Below, one piece after another: positions 35,260 to 46,456 of a stretch of DNA of 64,000 nucleotides. Below the pieces are notes generated by a model that did not search any database, was not told where the DNA came from, and worked only from the letters and a program-made list of their open reading frames with translations. The DNA lies in contig NZ_FOMA01000004.1 of NCBI RefSeq assembly GCF_900112495.1, positions 124,001 to 188,000 of the forward strand. Reading direction: 5' to 3'. The stretch is from Bacillus sp. OV322 (GTDB taxonomy: Bacteria > Bacillota > Bacilli > Bacillales > DSM-1321). A program made the position numbers and the translations under genes. The first letter of the stretch is position 1. Each line of letters opens with the position of its first letter.

Positions 35260-35905
35260 AAGCGCCTTGTTCAGCTCGCGAAGCAAATAGGGTTTTGGCC
35301 TTGGAAGGCGCTCTTTGCCTTCCGAGGACAAAACATCTTTTGCACAGCGAGCTAGGCGCTGGAGCTAGATTACATAAAAAGCGCAAGCGCCTGTTCAGCC
35401 TCGACCAGCATAAGGCGCGTAAGAATAGAAGGCGCTCTTTGCCTTCAATTCTTGCGTGGCTTATGACCTCGAGAGGCTAGGCGCTGGAGCTGGATTATCT
35501 ATTAAGCGGAAGCGCCTTGTTCATAGGATCAAAGACTAAGAACGCCTCGTCCTGCGGCAACGTCTTTGTGACCCCCATCCTGGGGGCCTAAGCAAATAGG
35601 GTTTTGGCCTTGGAAGGCGCTCTTTGCCTTCTGAGGACAAAACATCTTACAAGGAACGAAGGCTAAAAGCTCTGCATCCTGCAGAAACTCCTTCATGACC
35701 TGCATCCTGCAGGCCTCAGCGAGCTAGGCGCTGGAGCTGGATTACATAAAAAGCGCAAGCGTGTAGAGGATCAAAGACTAAGAACACCGCGTCCTGCCGC
35801 AACGTCTTTGTGACCCCCATCCTTGGGGCCTCCGACCTGCATAAGACGCGTAAGAATAGAAGGCGCTCTTTGACTTCAATTCACTTATGACCACGAGGTG
35901 CAGGC
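35260..35905 (+). repeat. Family C repeat cluster (three to four copies)
   Basis: Successive copies bounded by AAGCGCAAGCGCC or AAGCGGAAGCGCC and GGCGCTGGAGCTGGATTA, with the inner hairpin GAATAGAAGGC...GCCTTCAATTC and, in some copies, a second cassette (AACGTCTTTGTGACCCCC-AT...). The whole 860-bp secDF-comN gap is built from them and no gene is seen. The copies foldback strongly and look like non-autonomous mobile (MITE-like) or structured repeats. Confidence 0.8.
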
Positions 35906-35980
35906 AAAAAACAAATATATTAATATTCAGAAAAATAAACTGAGAACTGGCTGCAGGCTCGCCCCTTTTGGCCTCCAGCC

Positions 35981-36283
35981 CTAGTCCCTGAACAGCTCAG
36001 CAAGCTCTTCCAGGGAATTTCCGTCGAGCAGGCTTGGACCTTTATAGGCTTCTATGGTTGTGAAGGTCATGAAGGTGCCGGGGGCCAGGGACAGGATGTC
36101 ATCCATAATTTCATAAATGTGAATGTCCTCAATCGGCTTTTTCCATTTTTTCTTGATCAGGCATTGCCAGATATCTTCTTCCTTCACAGCATCGAAACCC
36201 AGCAATTGCAGTTCCTCTTTTTTATTCTTCAGCGCTGGCAGCATATGCCCGTAATAAGCCTGATACGGATGCTTTTCTTCCAT
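35981..36283 (-). CDS. comN: Post-transcriptional competence regulator ComN
   Basis: 100 residues (M-E-E-K-H-P-Y-Q-A-Y-Y). GAGGG 7 bases before ATG 36283 sets the start. The compact acidic helical protein matches the ComN/YrzD family (DIWQCLIKKKWKKPIEDIHIYEIMDDILSL). In B. subtilis ComN with DivIVA localises comE mRNA and affects competence. The place between secDF and spoVB is conserved. Confidence 0.85.
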   Translation of the reverse strand: MEEKHPYQAYYGHMLPALKNKKEELQLLGFDAVKEEDIWQCLIKKKWKKPIEDIHIYEIMDDILSLAPGTFMTFTTIEAYKGPSLLDGNSLEELAELFRD

Positions 36284-36414
36284 GACCATACCCTCTTTCA
36301 TTTTAGGGTGAAAAGCAAGTTTTTTAAGTCAGCTTGTCATGCTTTGTCCAGCTTCATGCATATAGATAATTGTATATGATATCAGCTTTTTTGAGAAGGC
36401 AGGGATTGGATAAG

Positions 36415-37977
36415 ATGTCAAAATTTTTAAAAGGGACGCTGATTCTTCTTTTAGCCAGTTTAATCACTCGGGTATTGGGCTTTATCAATAGAATTGTCAT
36501 CGCCCGGTTTATTGGTGAAGAAGGCGTTGGCTTATATATGATGGCACTTCCGACTCTGTTTCTTGTCGTGAATATCACCCAGCTTGGCCTGCCTGTCGCC
36601 ATATCGAAGTTTGTGGCAGAGGCGGATGCCAAGGGCGATGAAAAGAAAATCAAGAAAATCCTGATTGTAGCCATTACATGCACCTTTTCTCTTTCGATGA
36701 TTTTCACTCCAGCCATGCTTATCTTAGCGCCTAAGCTGTCCGATACGCTTTTCACTGATTCGCGCACGGTTTGGCCATTAATGGCCATAGCACCGATTGT
36801 GCCTATTATTGCGGTATCATCTGTCATCAGGGGATATTTCCAAGGAAAGCAGAATATGAAGCCATTCGCCTTTTCACAGGTGATTGAACAGATTGCCCGG
36901 ATTACCTTTATTGCCGTTTTAACAAAAGCGTTTCTTCCTTATGGAATTGAATTTGCAGCTGCAGGGGCGATGTTTGCCTCTATTATCGGGGAATTGGTGT
37001 CGCTGGTGTATTTAATGACTGCGTTTAAGTTAAAGAAGCATTTTAAGGTCAGAAAGAACTTTTTTGGCATGGTGAAATCAGGAAAAGGAACCTTCCAGGA
37101 ATTGATGAGCATCGCCCTTCCCTCAACAGGAAGCCGATTCATCGGATCTTTGGCATGGTTTTTCGAACCGATTGTAGTGGCGCAAAGCCTGGCACTTGCT
37201 GGTGTCTCTGCCTCCATGGCAACAAGGCAGTATGGTGAGCTGACCGGATATGCACTTCCGCTTTTGATGCTGCCATCGTTCGTGACCACATCACTTGCAA
37301 CTTCACTCGTTCCTGCCGTAAGCGAGGCAAATTCCAGAGGCGATGTTTTGCTTGTCGAGCGCAGGCTTCAGCAGACATTAAGAATTACCTTCGTCACCGG
37401 GTGCCTTGCTGTTGTCTCGATGTTTGTTCTGGCAGAGCCGATTCTGCAGGTGATGTACGGATCATCCAATGCCGCTGTCTTTATAAAATTCCTCGCTCCT
37501 TTTTTCATTTTGTTTTATTATCAAATGCCTCTGCAGTCCATGCTTCAGGCAATGAATCTGGCAAAGTCAGCCATGTTCAACAGCCTTGCAGGTGCGATTG
37601 TTAAGATTGCCATCATCTGGCTTCTCGCTTCAAAAGAGAACTTCGGGATCATGGGAGCCGCAATAGGAATTGCCGTCGGAACGATTTTAGTTACATTCCT
37701 GCACTTTACGACCATTATTAAAATTATTCCCTTCACACTGAAATTCCGGGATTATGCCATACCGCTCGCAATAGCCTTTGCCGCTGGCTGGTGCGGTGAT
37801 TATACATACCGCACGCTGCTTTATGGAGAACCAGTAGTGCCGCGCCTGCTCCTATCGCTCGCTGTCATTACGATCACCTATACCTTTTTATTGCTTTTGA
37901 CAGGCGGAATCAAAAAGAAGGAACTAAAGCGGATACCTGTTGTCGGAAACATGCTCTCTAAATTAGCCTTTCACTGA
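36415..37977 (+). CDS. spoVB: Stage V sporulation protein B (flippase-family)
   Basis: 520 residues from ATG 36415 (M-S-K-F-L-K-G-T-L). It has about 14 membrane helices of the MOP (MurJ/Wzx/MATE-like) exporter superfamily. In B. subtilis SpoVB is needed for spore cortex synthesis and is thought to move lipid-linked peptidoglycan precursors. The ribosome binding site is modest (GGGATTGGATAAG). Converges on and overlaps the DUF421 gene by 7 bp at their 3' ends. Confidence 0.93.
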   Translation: MSKFLKGTLILLLASLITRVLGFINRIVIARFIGEEGVGLYMMALPTLFLVVNITQLGLPVAISKFVAEADAKGDEKKIKKILIVAITCTFSLSMIFTPAMLILAPKLSDTLFTDSRTVWPLMAIAPIVPIIAVSSVIRGYFQGKQNMKPFAFSQVIEQIARITFIAVLTKAFLPYGIEFAAAGAMFASIIGELVSLVYLMTAFKLKKHFKVRKNFFGMVKSGKGTFQELMSIALPSTGSRFIGSLAWFFEPIVVAQSLALAGVSASMATRQYGELTGYALPLLMLPSFVTTSLATSLVPAVSEANSRGDVLLVERRLQQTLRITFVTGCLAVVSMFVLAEPILQVMYGSSNAAVFIKFLAPFFILFYYQMPLQSMLQAMNLAKSAMFNSLAGAIVKIAIIWLLASKENFGIMGAAIGIAVGTILVTFLHFTTIIKIIPFTLKFRDYAIPLAIAFAAGWCGDYTYRTLLYGEPVVPRLLLSLAVITITYTFLLLLTGGIKKKELKRIPVVGNMLSKLAFH

Positions 37978-38621
37978 CTGTCCTGTTCGTCAATATACAG
38001 TTTTCCATCAATGCAGGTGCAAAATGAAACCTGGCTGATGGAATGATAGCCTTGCCTGTTCAGCTGCTGCAGAAGCCATTTTTCATCCTTATGCAGCCTG
38101 GAGAGGCTTTTTTCCTGTATCACCCCGTCTATGATTAATGGGAACGGCGAAACCTTTTCCTGCTTTTCCCCCTGTTTTTTTTCAATCACAGAAAGCTGGC
38201 CGGATGGCTCCAATATCGCATATTCCACTTCCCCGATATTGAGGATGTCTTTTTCACGCAGCTGTGAAAGCAAATCATCAAAATTATAGCGCTGCTTCCT
38301 CATCACATGTTCATCTATTTTCCCCTGGCTGATAATGATCGAAGGTTTTCCGTCGAGCACCTCCCTGAATTTCTGGCTTTTTAGAGAAAGTAAAGCCAGG
38401 ATAATTTGAATAATCATCAAAAGAACCATAGGCAAAATGGACTTTACTATCGGAATATCAGGGTTCTCAATGGAAAGGACAGCCATTTCTCCAATCATGA
38501 TAAACACCACTAAATCCAGGATGCTTAATTCACCGATTTCCCGTTTTCCCATCAGCCTGAAAATGACCATCATCACTAAATATAAAATAAGGGTCCTTAT
38601 TATCACTCCTGCATATTCCAT
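37971..38621 (-). CDS. DUF421 (YetF/YrbG-type) membrane protein
   Basis: 216 residues. Three N-terminal membrane helices (LILYLVMMVIFRLMGKREIGELS is the signature) are followed by a cytosolic alpha/beta domain (KPSIIISQGKIDEHVMRKQRYNFDDLLSQLREK). YetF-type DUF421 proteins are linked to sporulation or germination, but with no firm mechanism. Its location beside spoVB matches yrbG in B. subtilis. Confidence 0.85.
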   Translation of the reverse strand: MEYAGVIIRTLILYLVMMVIFRLMGKREIGELSILDLVVFIMIGEMAVLSIENPDIPIVKSILPMVLLMIIQIILALLSLKSQKFREVLDGKPSIIISQGKIDEHVMRKQRYNFDDLLSQLREKDILNIGEVEYAILEPSGQLSVIEKKQGEKQEKVSPFPLIIDGVIQEKSLSRLHKDEKWLLQQLNRQGYHSISQVSFCTCIDGKLYIDEQDSQ

Positions 38622-38801
38622 TATGAAAAGCCCCTTTCATTTTTGGCATCGATATCATTAGAATGGCTGGTTTTGTCAGGAATAATGCGTGTTTAAACTT
38701 ACCATTCCATTTGTTCTAAAAAAATGCCCCCCTGAATATGCTTGTACAAAGACACATATAGCGTGGTGCTCAGAATAGAGGCTTGAAGGGAGAGGAAAAT
38801 C

Positions 38802-39182
38802 ATCGAAACAAAAAAGATGGGTTCAGCAATTTTATACGGTGCGGGTGTCATCTTCGTCCTCGCAATTATTTCGAGCTTTATCTTCTCGATTCTGCTCCGA
38901 TTTACAAGCGTGACCGAGACCTCACTCACGTATATCATTATGGCTGCTTCGTTTATTTCCCTGTTTATCGGAGGATTCATCTCTGGCGGAAGGGGCAAAA
39001 AGCAAGGCTGGATGCTCGGGGGAGGAACTGGGCTGCTTTATCTTATTATCATCATGCTATTTAAATATCTTGGACACGACTCCCTCTTTTCACTGAAAGA
39101 ATGGATTTATCAGGGCTGCTTTATTTTAACGGCCATGATGGGCGGCGTGCTCGGGGTCAACTTAAGCTCCAATTCGAAGTGA
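38802..39182 (+). CDS. TIGR04086 family membrane protein (YrzE-like), possible AUC start
   Basis: About 121 residues from ATG 38817 (M-G-S-A-I-L-Y-G), or 126 if translation starts at ATC 38802. There are four membrane helices with FIGGFISGGRGKKQGWMLGGGTGLLY. The only good ribosome binding site (AAGGGAGAGG, 38786-38795) is 21 bp from the ATG but 6 bp from the ATC, and the five extra residues (E-T-K-K before M-G-S) look like the normal N-terminus of the family. A stop codon bars any further upstream start. Function unknown. Its place upstream of yajC/tgt is conserved. Confidence 0.75.
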   Translation: METKKMGSAILYGAGVIFVLAIISSFIFSILLRFTSVTETSLTYIIMAASFISLFIGGFISGGRGKKQGWMLGGGTGLLYLIIIMLFKYLGHDSLFSLKEWIYQGCFILTAMMGGVLGVNLSSNSK

Positions 39183-39199
39183 TTTTTTCGGACAATCAT

Positions 39200-39295
39200 C
39201 AATTGGCTCGAATGCAGGGATATTTCGCTCTAATCAAACCCGATTTCGCTCTAATCAGGGCTGATTTGGACCAATTATCCATTTTTATGGAAATC
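39200..39295 (-). repeat. 21-bp array copy A6
   Basis: Read on the minus strand: head ATTTCCATAAAAATGGATAATTGG, then about three 21-bp units with the ATT[AC]GAGC[GC]AAAT core. Immediately downstream of the TIGR04086 gene. Confidence 0.8.
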
Positions 39296-39340
39296 AATAA
39301 CCTTTCCCCTCTTAATAAGACTGAAAAAGCTCTTTACTTT

Positions 39341-39472
39341 ATTGATTGGAGCGAAAGACGCTTGACTCCTGGGGGATTAGCGTTTCAGGCGAGACCCCGC
39401 AGGAGCCAAGCGACGAGGAGGCTCGGCGAACGCCCCCCGGAAAGGAAGCGTCTGTAGCGGAAATCTACAGAC
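39341..39472 (+). repeat. Family D GC-rich repeat, copy 2
   Basis: The same element as 18050-18177 but in the opposite orientation (TTGATTGGAGCG...GACTCCTGGGGGATTAGCG...). Between the TIGR04086 gene and the yajC terminator. Confidence 0.75.
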
Positions 39473-39489
39473 AACCCTTAAAAAGGCAT

Positions 39490-39529
39490 AAAAAAAGACG
39501 GCATCTTTTCAAAAGATACCGTCTTTTTT
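39490..39529 (-). terminator. Terminator after yajC
   Basis: The minus-strand stem AAAAAAGACGGTATCTTTT/AAAAGATGCCGTCTTTTTT (one mismatch) with a T-run follows the yajC stop, ending the ruvA-ruvB-queA-tgt-yajC run. Confidence 0.88.
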
Positions 39530-39532
39530 ATG

Positions 39533-39823
39533 TTATACCAGTTCCTTTTTTTCCGGAGCGCTCTCCGTTACTTCACGGATAGCTGAGCGATCGTATGTAA
39601 GTCTGCTTCCATCTCCGCAAAGAACGACGATTTTAGTTTCGTCAATAGAGTCGATGCTTCCGTGCAATCCGCCGATTGTTACGATTCTGTCGCCCTTTTT
39701 CAGGCTGCTTTGCATGTTAGAAACGTTTTTCTGGCGCTTTTGCTGCGGACGGATCAATAAGAAGTAAAACACAACAAACATTAAAATCAAAGGAAGAATT
39801 GTGCCTATGCCTCCACCCATCAT
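39533..39823 (-). CDS. yajC: Preprotein translocase subunit YajC
   Basis: 96 residues. One N-terminal membrane helix (LPLILMFVVFYFLLIRPQQKR; RPQQKR is the signature) and a cytosolic beta-rich domain (LKKGDRIVTIGGLHGSI). It associates with SecDF and YidC in Sec export. Last gene of the ruvA-ruvB-queA-tgt-yajC order. Confidence 0.94.
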   Translation of the reverse strand: MMGGGIGTILPLILMFVVFYFLLIRPQQKRQKNVSNMQSSLKKGDRIVTIGGLHGSIDSIDETKIVVLCGDGSRLTYDRSAIREVTESAPEKKELV

Positions 39824-39852
39824 GTATCTCTCCTTTCAATTATCATTATGAG

Positions 39853-42091
<2,239 letters not shown>

Positions 42092-42157
42092 GCTGTTCCT
42101 CTTCTTCCTGTTTGCAGTTTTTATTCTTGGGCATTTGCTAAAATGCCTGTTTCCCTT

Positions 42158-43159
42158 TTACGGAGAAGGAAGCTCCATATTAAAATGGCGGCAGGCAAGG
42201 TCTGTAATCAGCCTTCCCCTTGGAGTGCGCTGAATGAATCCGATCTGCAGCAGATACGGCTCATACACATCCTCAATGGTATGCGACTCCTCGCCGATCG
42301 TTGCCGCAATGGTTTCAAGACCGACTGGGCCGCCGCGGAATTTTTCGATAATCCCTTTAAGTAATTTATGGTCAATATGATCAAGTCCTAAACGGTCAAC
42401 CTGCATCAATTCCAGAGCATAATCCGCAAGCTCCTCTGTAATCGTGCCATTTCCCCTGACCTGGGCAAAATCCCTTACCCGCCGGAGGAGACGGTTTGCA
42501 ATCCTCGGCGTGCCCCTTGACCGCCTGGCAATTTCACCGGCAGCGCGGACATCAATATCCGTATCCATGATTTCTGCTGTACGGACAACGATTTCCTTCA
42601 GCTGCGGCTCTGTATAATACTCAAGCCGGCTCATGACGCCGAAACGGTCCCTTAGAGGTGCGGAAAGAGAACCAGCCCTTGTTGTCGCACCAACAAGCGT
42701 AAAGGGCGGCAGGTCAATGCGGACAGAACGCGCAGCCGGTCCTTTGCCAATGACGATATCCAGGCAGAAATCCTCCATCGCCGGATACAGCACCTCTTCA
42801 ACCGCCCTTGGCAGCCTGTGGATTTCATCGATAAAAAGCACATCCCCCGGTTCAAGTGCGCTTAGGATGGCGGCGAGATCTCCCGGCCTTTCAATAGCAG
42901 GTCCTGAGGTGGTGCGGACATTCACGCCCATTTCATTGGCAATGATGACGGCAAGGGTTGTTTTCCCAAGTCCCGGCGGTCCATATAAAAGCACATGGTC
43001 AAGCGTTTCTTCCCTCATTTTCGCAGCCTCGATAAAGACGCTGAGGTTAGCCTTCACTTTTTCCTGGCCAATATATTGTCTGAGTGTTTGCGGTCTAAGG
43101 CTTTGTTCAAAGGATTGTTCGCTTAGGTCGGCTTCCTGGCTGAAAACTCTCTCCTCCAT
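42158..43159 (-). CDS. ruvB: Holliday junction helicase ATPase RuvB
   Basis: 333 residues. Walker [11 protein letters not shown], Walker B LFIDEIHR, sensor 1 [18 protein letters not shown] and the C-terminal winged helix ([14 protein letters not shown]) are all intact. It is the hexameric motor for branch migration with RuvA, which is encoded 11 bp upstream. Ribosome binding site AAGGGGTGGAG. Confidence 0.97.
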   Translation of the reverse strand: MEERVFSQEADLSEQSFEQSLRPQTLRQYIGQEKVKANLSVFIEAAKMREETLDHVLLYGPPGLGKTTLAVIIANEMGVNVRTTSGPAIERPGDLAAILSALEPGDVLFIDEIHRLPRAVEEVLYPAMEDFCLDIVIGKGPAARSVRIDLPPFTLVGATTRAGSLSAPLRDRFGVMSRLEYYTEPQLKEIVVRTAEIMDTDIDVRAAGEIARRSRGTPRIANRLLRRVRDFAQVRGNGTITEELADYALELMQVDRLGLDHIDHKLLKGIIEKFRGGPVGLETIAATIGEESHTIEDVYEPYLLQIGFIQRTPRGRLITDLACRHFNMELPSP

Positions 43160-43170
43160 ATCTCCACCCC

Positions 43171-43785
43171 TTATTTTAACATCAATTGCAGCGCTTTTTT
43201 AATATATTGTTCAGTCGTTAATTCTTCCTTGCCTAGTACCTTTGCAACCTTCTGGACTTCTTTTTCAGAATAGCCGAGCGCCTTCAGGGCGAGCACCGCT
43301 TCTTCCAGGTCTTCAAGGTATCCGGCAGCCCGCGCCCCTTCTGCAAGCTTATCATTGAAAAGACTAGGGAAGTAATCCGGCACAATGTTTTCAAGCTTTC
43401 CTTTTAAATCAAGAATCATTTGGCGTGCTGTTTTCTTTCCTACTCCAGGAAACTTGACAAGGAAGGTTTCATCTTCATTTTCAATCGCCTGGACCACCTG
43501 ATCCACCTGCCCGGACGCAAGGATCGCAAGCGCACCCTTAGGCCCGATTCCCGTTACATTCAGAAGCTTTGTGAACAAAGCCTTTTCTTCTCTTGCTTCA
43601 AAACCATACAGCGCAAAAATATCCTCGCGCACATGGTGATATATGAAAATCTGGACTTGATCATGCAGCTTCGACGAAAAAATAAAAGGATTCGGTGTCA
43701 TCACCTGATATCCGATTCCCCCGTTTTCCACCACAATGTATTCAGGCCCGATATAATCTATTGTTCCTTTAATATAATCATACAA
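43171..43785 (-). CDS. ruvA: Holliday junction DNA-binding protein RuvA, TTG start
   Basis: 204 residues from TTG 43785 (M-Y-D-Y-I-K-G-T-I), preceded by GGGAG. The frame runs further upstream, but only this start gives the canonical N-terminus. An OB-fold is followed by two helix-hairpin-helix motifs ([13 protein letters not shown] and [13 protein letters not shown]) and the C-terminal RuvB-binding domain ([17 protein letters not shown]). It tetramerises on four-way junctions and loads RuvB. Confidence 0.96.
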   Translation of the reverse strand: MYDYIKGTIDYIGPEYIVVENGGIGYQVMTPNPFIFSSKLHDQVQIFIYHHVREDIFALYGFEAREEKALFTKLLNVTGIGPKGALAILASGQVDQVVQAIENEDETFLVKFPGVGKKTARQMILDLKGKLENIVPDYFPSLFNDKLAEGARAAGYLEDLEEAVLALKALGYSEKEVQKVAKVLGKEELTTEQYIKKALQLMLK

Positions 43786-43929
43786 ATCGCTTCGCTCCCT
43801 GATTTTGCTGTACCTCTCATTGTACCATACCACACCTTGAAAGTTGAGAAAAGATTGGGAAGCAACCACGAAAAAGCGGAACACCTTCATGTCCGCTTTG
43901 CTTTCTCTTATTCTTATGAAGGAGATTAT

Positions 43930-44022
43930 ACGACGCTGCGGCAATTCGCCCGAATCAGCGGGGATTCCGCTCGAATCACCCCTGATCCGGATTTGTTATC
44001 CAGTAAAATGGAAATTACCTGC
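43930..44022 (-). repeat. 21-bp array copy A7 (short, degenerate)
   Basis: Read on the minus strand: head ATTTCCATTTTACTGGATAAC, then about three diverged units (GATTCGAGCGGAAT, GATTCGGGCGAAT). It fills the ruvA-bofC gap. Confidence 0.65.
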
Positions 44023-44034
44023 CCCTTCACTGCC

Positions 44035-44574
44035 CTAGTTTTTAGTTTTCAGGACGGAATAAGGCTTATAAGCTTCTATTACTTCTTCATAATGGTCTTT
44101 ATTCATAATAGGAATGCCCTTTAACAGTTCTTTTTGTTTATAAGAATCAAGACGGCCTAAATCAATTTGGAAAAAGGAATGTATGATTATCGGGTGATTA
44201 TCGGGCCTGCCGTTGAATATGGAAAGTGTTCCATCCTCTGATATGCCAAAAAATCCATTAACCTTCATCAAAGGTGAAATGTCATTTTCCTGCTTTTTGA
44301 ATACCATTTCGTCTGAATTTTGATCCACGAGCTGCCAGTCTTCGTACTTGGCCCAAAAATCCTCCATGGACAAAATGGTTTCAGTTACGGTTTCTTCGCT
44401 CACTTCTCCGTCTAAATAGTGCCTCTTGAGAATGACCTTCCTTTCAAGCGGCTCCTTTATAACCGGAGTTGTTTCCTTTTCAGAATGAGATGGCTTTTCC
44501 GCGCCAGCTGCCAGCGCACCGGAGGCCGAAATTCCAATAATCATCACGAACAGTAACAGTAAACGGCTCTTCAT
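44035..44574 (-). CDS. bofC: Intercompartmental signalling factor BofC
   Basis: 179 residues from ATG 44574 (M-K-S-R-L-L-L-L-F), with GAGGTG 7 bases upstream. A TTG two codons earlier is too near that site. A signal peptide (about 1-22) is followed by the BofC N-terminal (LKRHYLDGEVSEETVTETI) and C-terminal (FGISEDGTLSIFNGRP) domains. In B. subtilis BofC, secreted from the forespore, controls SpoIVB and the timing of pro-sigma-K processing. Confidence 0.92.
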   Translation of the reverse strand: MKSRLLLLFVMIIGISASGALAAGAEKPSHSEKETTPVIKEPLERKVILKRHYLDGEVSEETVTETILSMEDFWAKYEDWQLVDQNSDEMVFKKQENDISPLMKVNGFFGISEDGTLSIFNGRPDNHPIIIHSFFQIDLGRLDSYKQKELLKGIPIMNKDHYEEVIEAYKPYSVLKTKN

Positions 44575-44670
44575 CTCCAATCACCTCTTCTTTAGAAAAT
44601 GGAATACCTTTTAGCCCTAGTTTGGCCAAAACAAGAAATTTTATCCGGCTTAAAAAAGTATTTTATAACT

Positions 44671-44703
44671 AAAAAGCCCGGCACCTCATCAGGATGCCGG
44701 GCT
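44671..44703 (-). terminator. Terminator of the CoxA-like gene
   Basis: The minus-strand stem AGCCCGGCA/TGCCGGGCT followed by TTTTTA. Confidence 0.88.
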
Positions 44704-44707
44704 CGTC

Positions 44708-45382
44708 TTATTGAGCGTGATTTTTATGAAGATCCAGGTTGTCAAACAAATCCTGCGCGTCTAAAAGGACCGTATCTCTCGGGCCGCCGTCGCGAAGGTC
44801 ATTATCAAGTGAAATCACCCTGTAGTAAAGGCCCTGGTCACTTACAACAGTCAGCTCCCTTTTTCCTGAAAGATTATTTATCTTGTTTCTCACTTCTTGT
44901 TTAACATCAGAAGGAGACTGATTATTTTTAACGAGCAGGGTGACCAGTATCCGGTCACGTGTAATAATTGCCCGTGAATCTTTTACACCCTGAACGGAGT
45001 TGGCTTTTTTGACAATGCGGTCAACAAGCGCACCTTCATACGCAGTGTAATACGAACTTCTTGTTCTTTGGGGAATTCCTTCATGATTATGATAGTTTCT
45101 GTCTCTTGTGCTGTAATCCTGGTCTAAGTTTCCGCTGTTATAGCCAAGCGGTACAGCAGGGTTTCCCAGATTCCCCAATCCGTTCCCCTTATTGCCTGAA
45201 GACCCAAACAATGGTGCACGGTCACTGATATTCCTTGCCAGGTTATCTTTTGCTGTCATGTTCTTTTCGGATCTGACGGCATCCGTATTTTTCTGGCCGT
45301 TTTCAGCTACATTTCCCGCAGAACAGCCGGCTAATCCTGCAGCAAGCATCATACAAAGCGGCATCGTCCATCGTTTTCTCAA
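44708..45382 (-). CDS. coxA: Spore lipoprotein, YhcN/YlaJ family (CoxA-like), TTG start
   Basis: 224 residues from TTG 45382 (M-R-K-R-W-T), 8 bases after GGGGG. Lipobox L-A-G-C at residues about 17-20 marks a lipoprotein. The middle is Asn/Gly-rich (GNKGNGLGNLGNP) and disordered. The C-terminal YhcN/YlaJ domain (VDRIVKKANSVQGVKDSRAIITRDRILVTLLVK) is the conserved part. In B. subtilis the gene beside safA is coxA, a cortex-associated protein, and position supports that name here. Confidence 0.8.
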   Translation of the reverse strand: MRKRWTMPLCMMLAAGLAGCSAGNVAENGQKNTDAVRSEKNMTAKDNLARNISDRAPLFGSSGNKGNGLGNLGNPAVPLGYNSGNLDQDYSTRDRNYHNHEGIPQRTRSSYYTAYEGALVDRIVKKANSVQGVKDSRAIITRDRILVTLLVKNNQSPSDVKQEVRNKINNLSGKRELTVVSDQGLYYRVISLDNDLRDGGPRDTVLLDAQDLFDNLDLHKNHAQ

Positions 45383-45475
45383 CGGCAAAACCCCCTTCGC
45401 AAAGTGAGATAAAACGTATCTCCCTAATAGGATTCATGACGGGGGCCTGCTTTATACTGACACTTCACACCAGAT

Positions 45476-46456
45476 TTACGCTCCGCTGCTTTCCAGGATT
45501 TTTTGCGATATACCGGCATTCATTTTCATCCTTTTTGGATATTCTTCAACGGTCAGCTTCCAGATATGATGCAGCTGTGCCCCGTTTCCGAGCTGATTTT
45601 CGCGAATCAGCCTGTTCCATTCTCTGAACACATCTGCAGGATAGGTAAGTGCATATAAAAAGGCCGTATTGTTTTTGTACCTGTTTATTTCAGGATACGT
45701 CCATAATTCTTCTGCCGGATTTTCCAGATAGCTTAAAATACGATTGCAATACTGCAGATCATCCATCATGGCTGGAGCGGATGAAATTAAGTCAAAGTCA
45801 ATTAAAAACAGCTCTCCTTCCTTACTGCGCAAAAAATTATGGTGTGCACAGTCTCCGTGGATGATGACATTTTCCTCAGCACAAAGATCATATTGATGAT
45901 CTCTCATCCCCTGGAGGGCCCATTCACCCCAGCTTAGCCAGCTCTTCAAGATACTGTCAGACACATACCGCGAAACGTTCTGGAAGTTTTGCCTGAAAGC
46001 CTGCAGACGTTCCTGCCATTTATCGATTTGCCGAAAACGGTGAATGCGCACTGAAAATTCCCTTGGAAGCTGCGAGGAAATAGCATGGAATTCGTCCAGC
46101 AGACTGAGTCCCTCACTTCGGTCTCTGCTGTCAGAAAAGTGAAACGGCCTGCTTGCGGGCTCTAAGTACTGAATACATCCAAATACCCCGTATTCATAGT
46201 AAAACGGGGGAATGTCGTATATATCATATGTTTTGTAAAAACCTCTTTCTTTCAGTAATGAGGTGAGCAGCTTTTGGTTTTCCCAATCCCCCGCAGAATC
46301 AAAACGTTTTAAAATCATCGGCTCTGCATTATGGCATTTCAGGATGAACACATGGCTTCTTATATGCTTCAGTGATTCAAGGAGAATGCCATTTTCTTTT
46401 AAATAAGACAGGAGACGAGTGTAAAATACACTGTCTCCCCCAAAATTAAAACTCAT
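45476..46456 (-). CDS. Aminoglycoside-phosphotransferase-fold protein, spore-coat kinase type
   Basis: 326 residues. The APH/choline-kinase catalytic loop HGDCAHHNFL (about 222-231) and the metal-binding LIDFDL are clear; the N-lobe has MILKRFD. It resembles CotS/YutH-type coat proteins, some of which phosphorylate other coat proteins. ATG 46456 overlaps the safA end by 11 bp (ATGAGTTTTAA), with no separate ribosome binding site, so it is translated by coupling to safA, consistent with a coat-assembly role (inference). Confidence 0.75.
   Translation of the reverse strand: MSFNFGGDSVFYTRLLSYLKENGILLESLKHIRSHVFILKCHNAEPMILKRFDSAGDWENQKLLTSLLKERGFYKTYDIYDIPPFYYEYGVFGCIQYLEPASRPFHFSDSRDRSEGLSLLDEFHAISSQLPREFSVRIHRFRQIDKWQERLQAFRQNFQNVSRYVSDSILKSWLSWGEWALQGMRDHQYDLCAEENVIIHGDCAHHNFLRSKEGELFLIDFDLISSAPAMMDDLQYCNRILSYLENPAEELWTYPEINRYKNNTAFLYALTYPADVFREWNRLIRENQLGNGAQLHHIWKLTVEEYPKRMKMNAGISQKILESSGA

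Noticed and set aside
36354-36827. Antisense frame over the start of spoVB
   Set aside because: It is a shadow of spoVB codon use on the opposite strand, with no ribosome binding site. spoVB is well supported.
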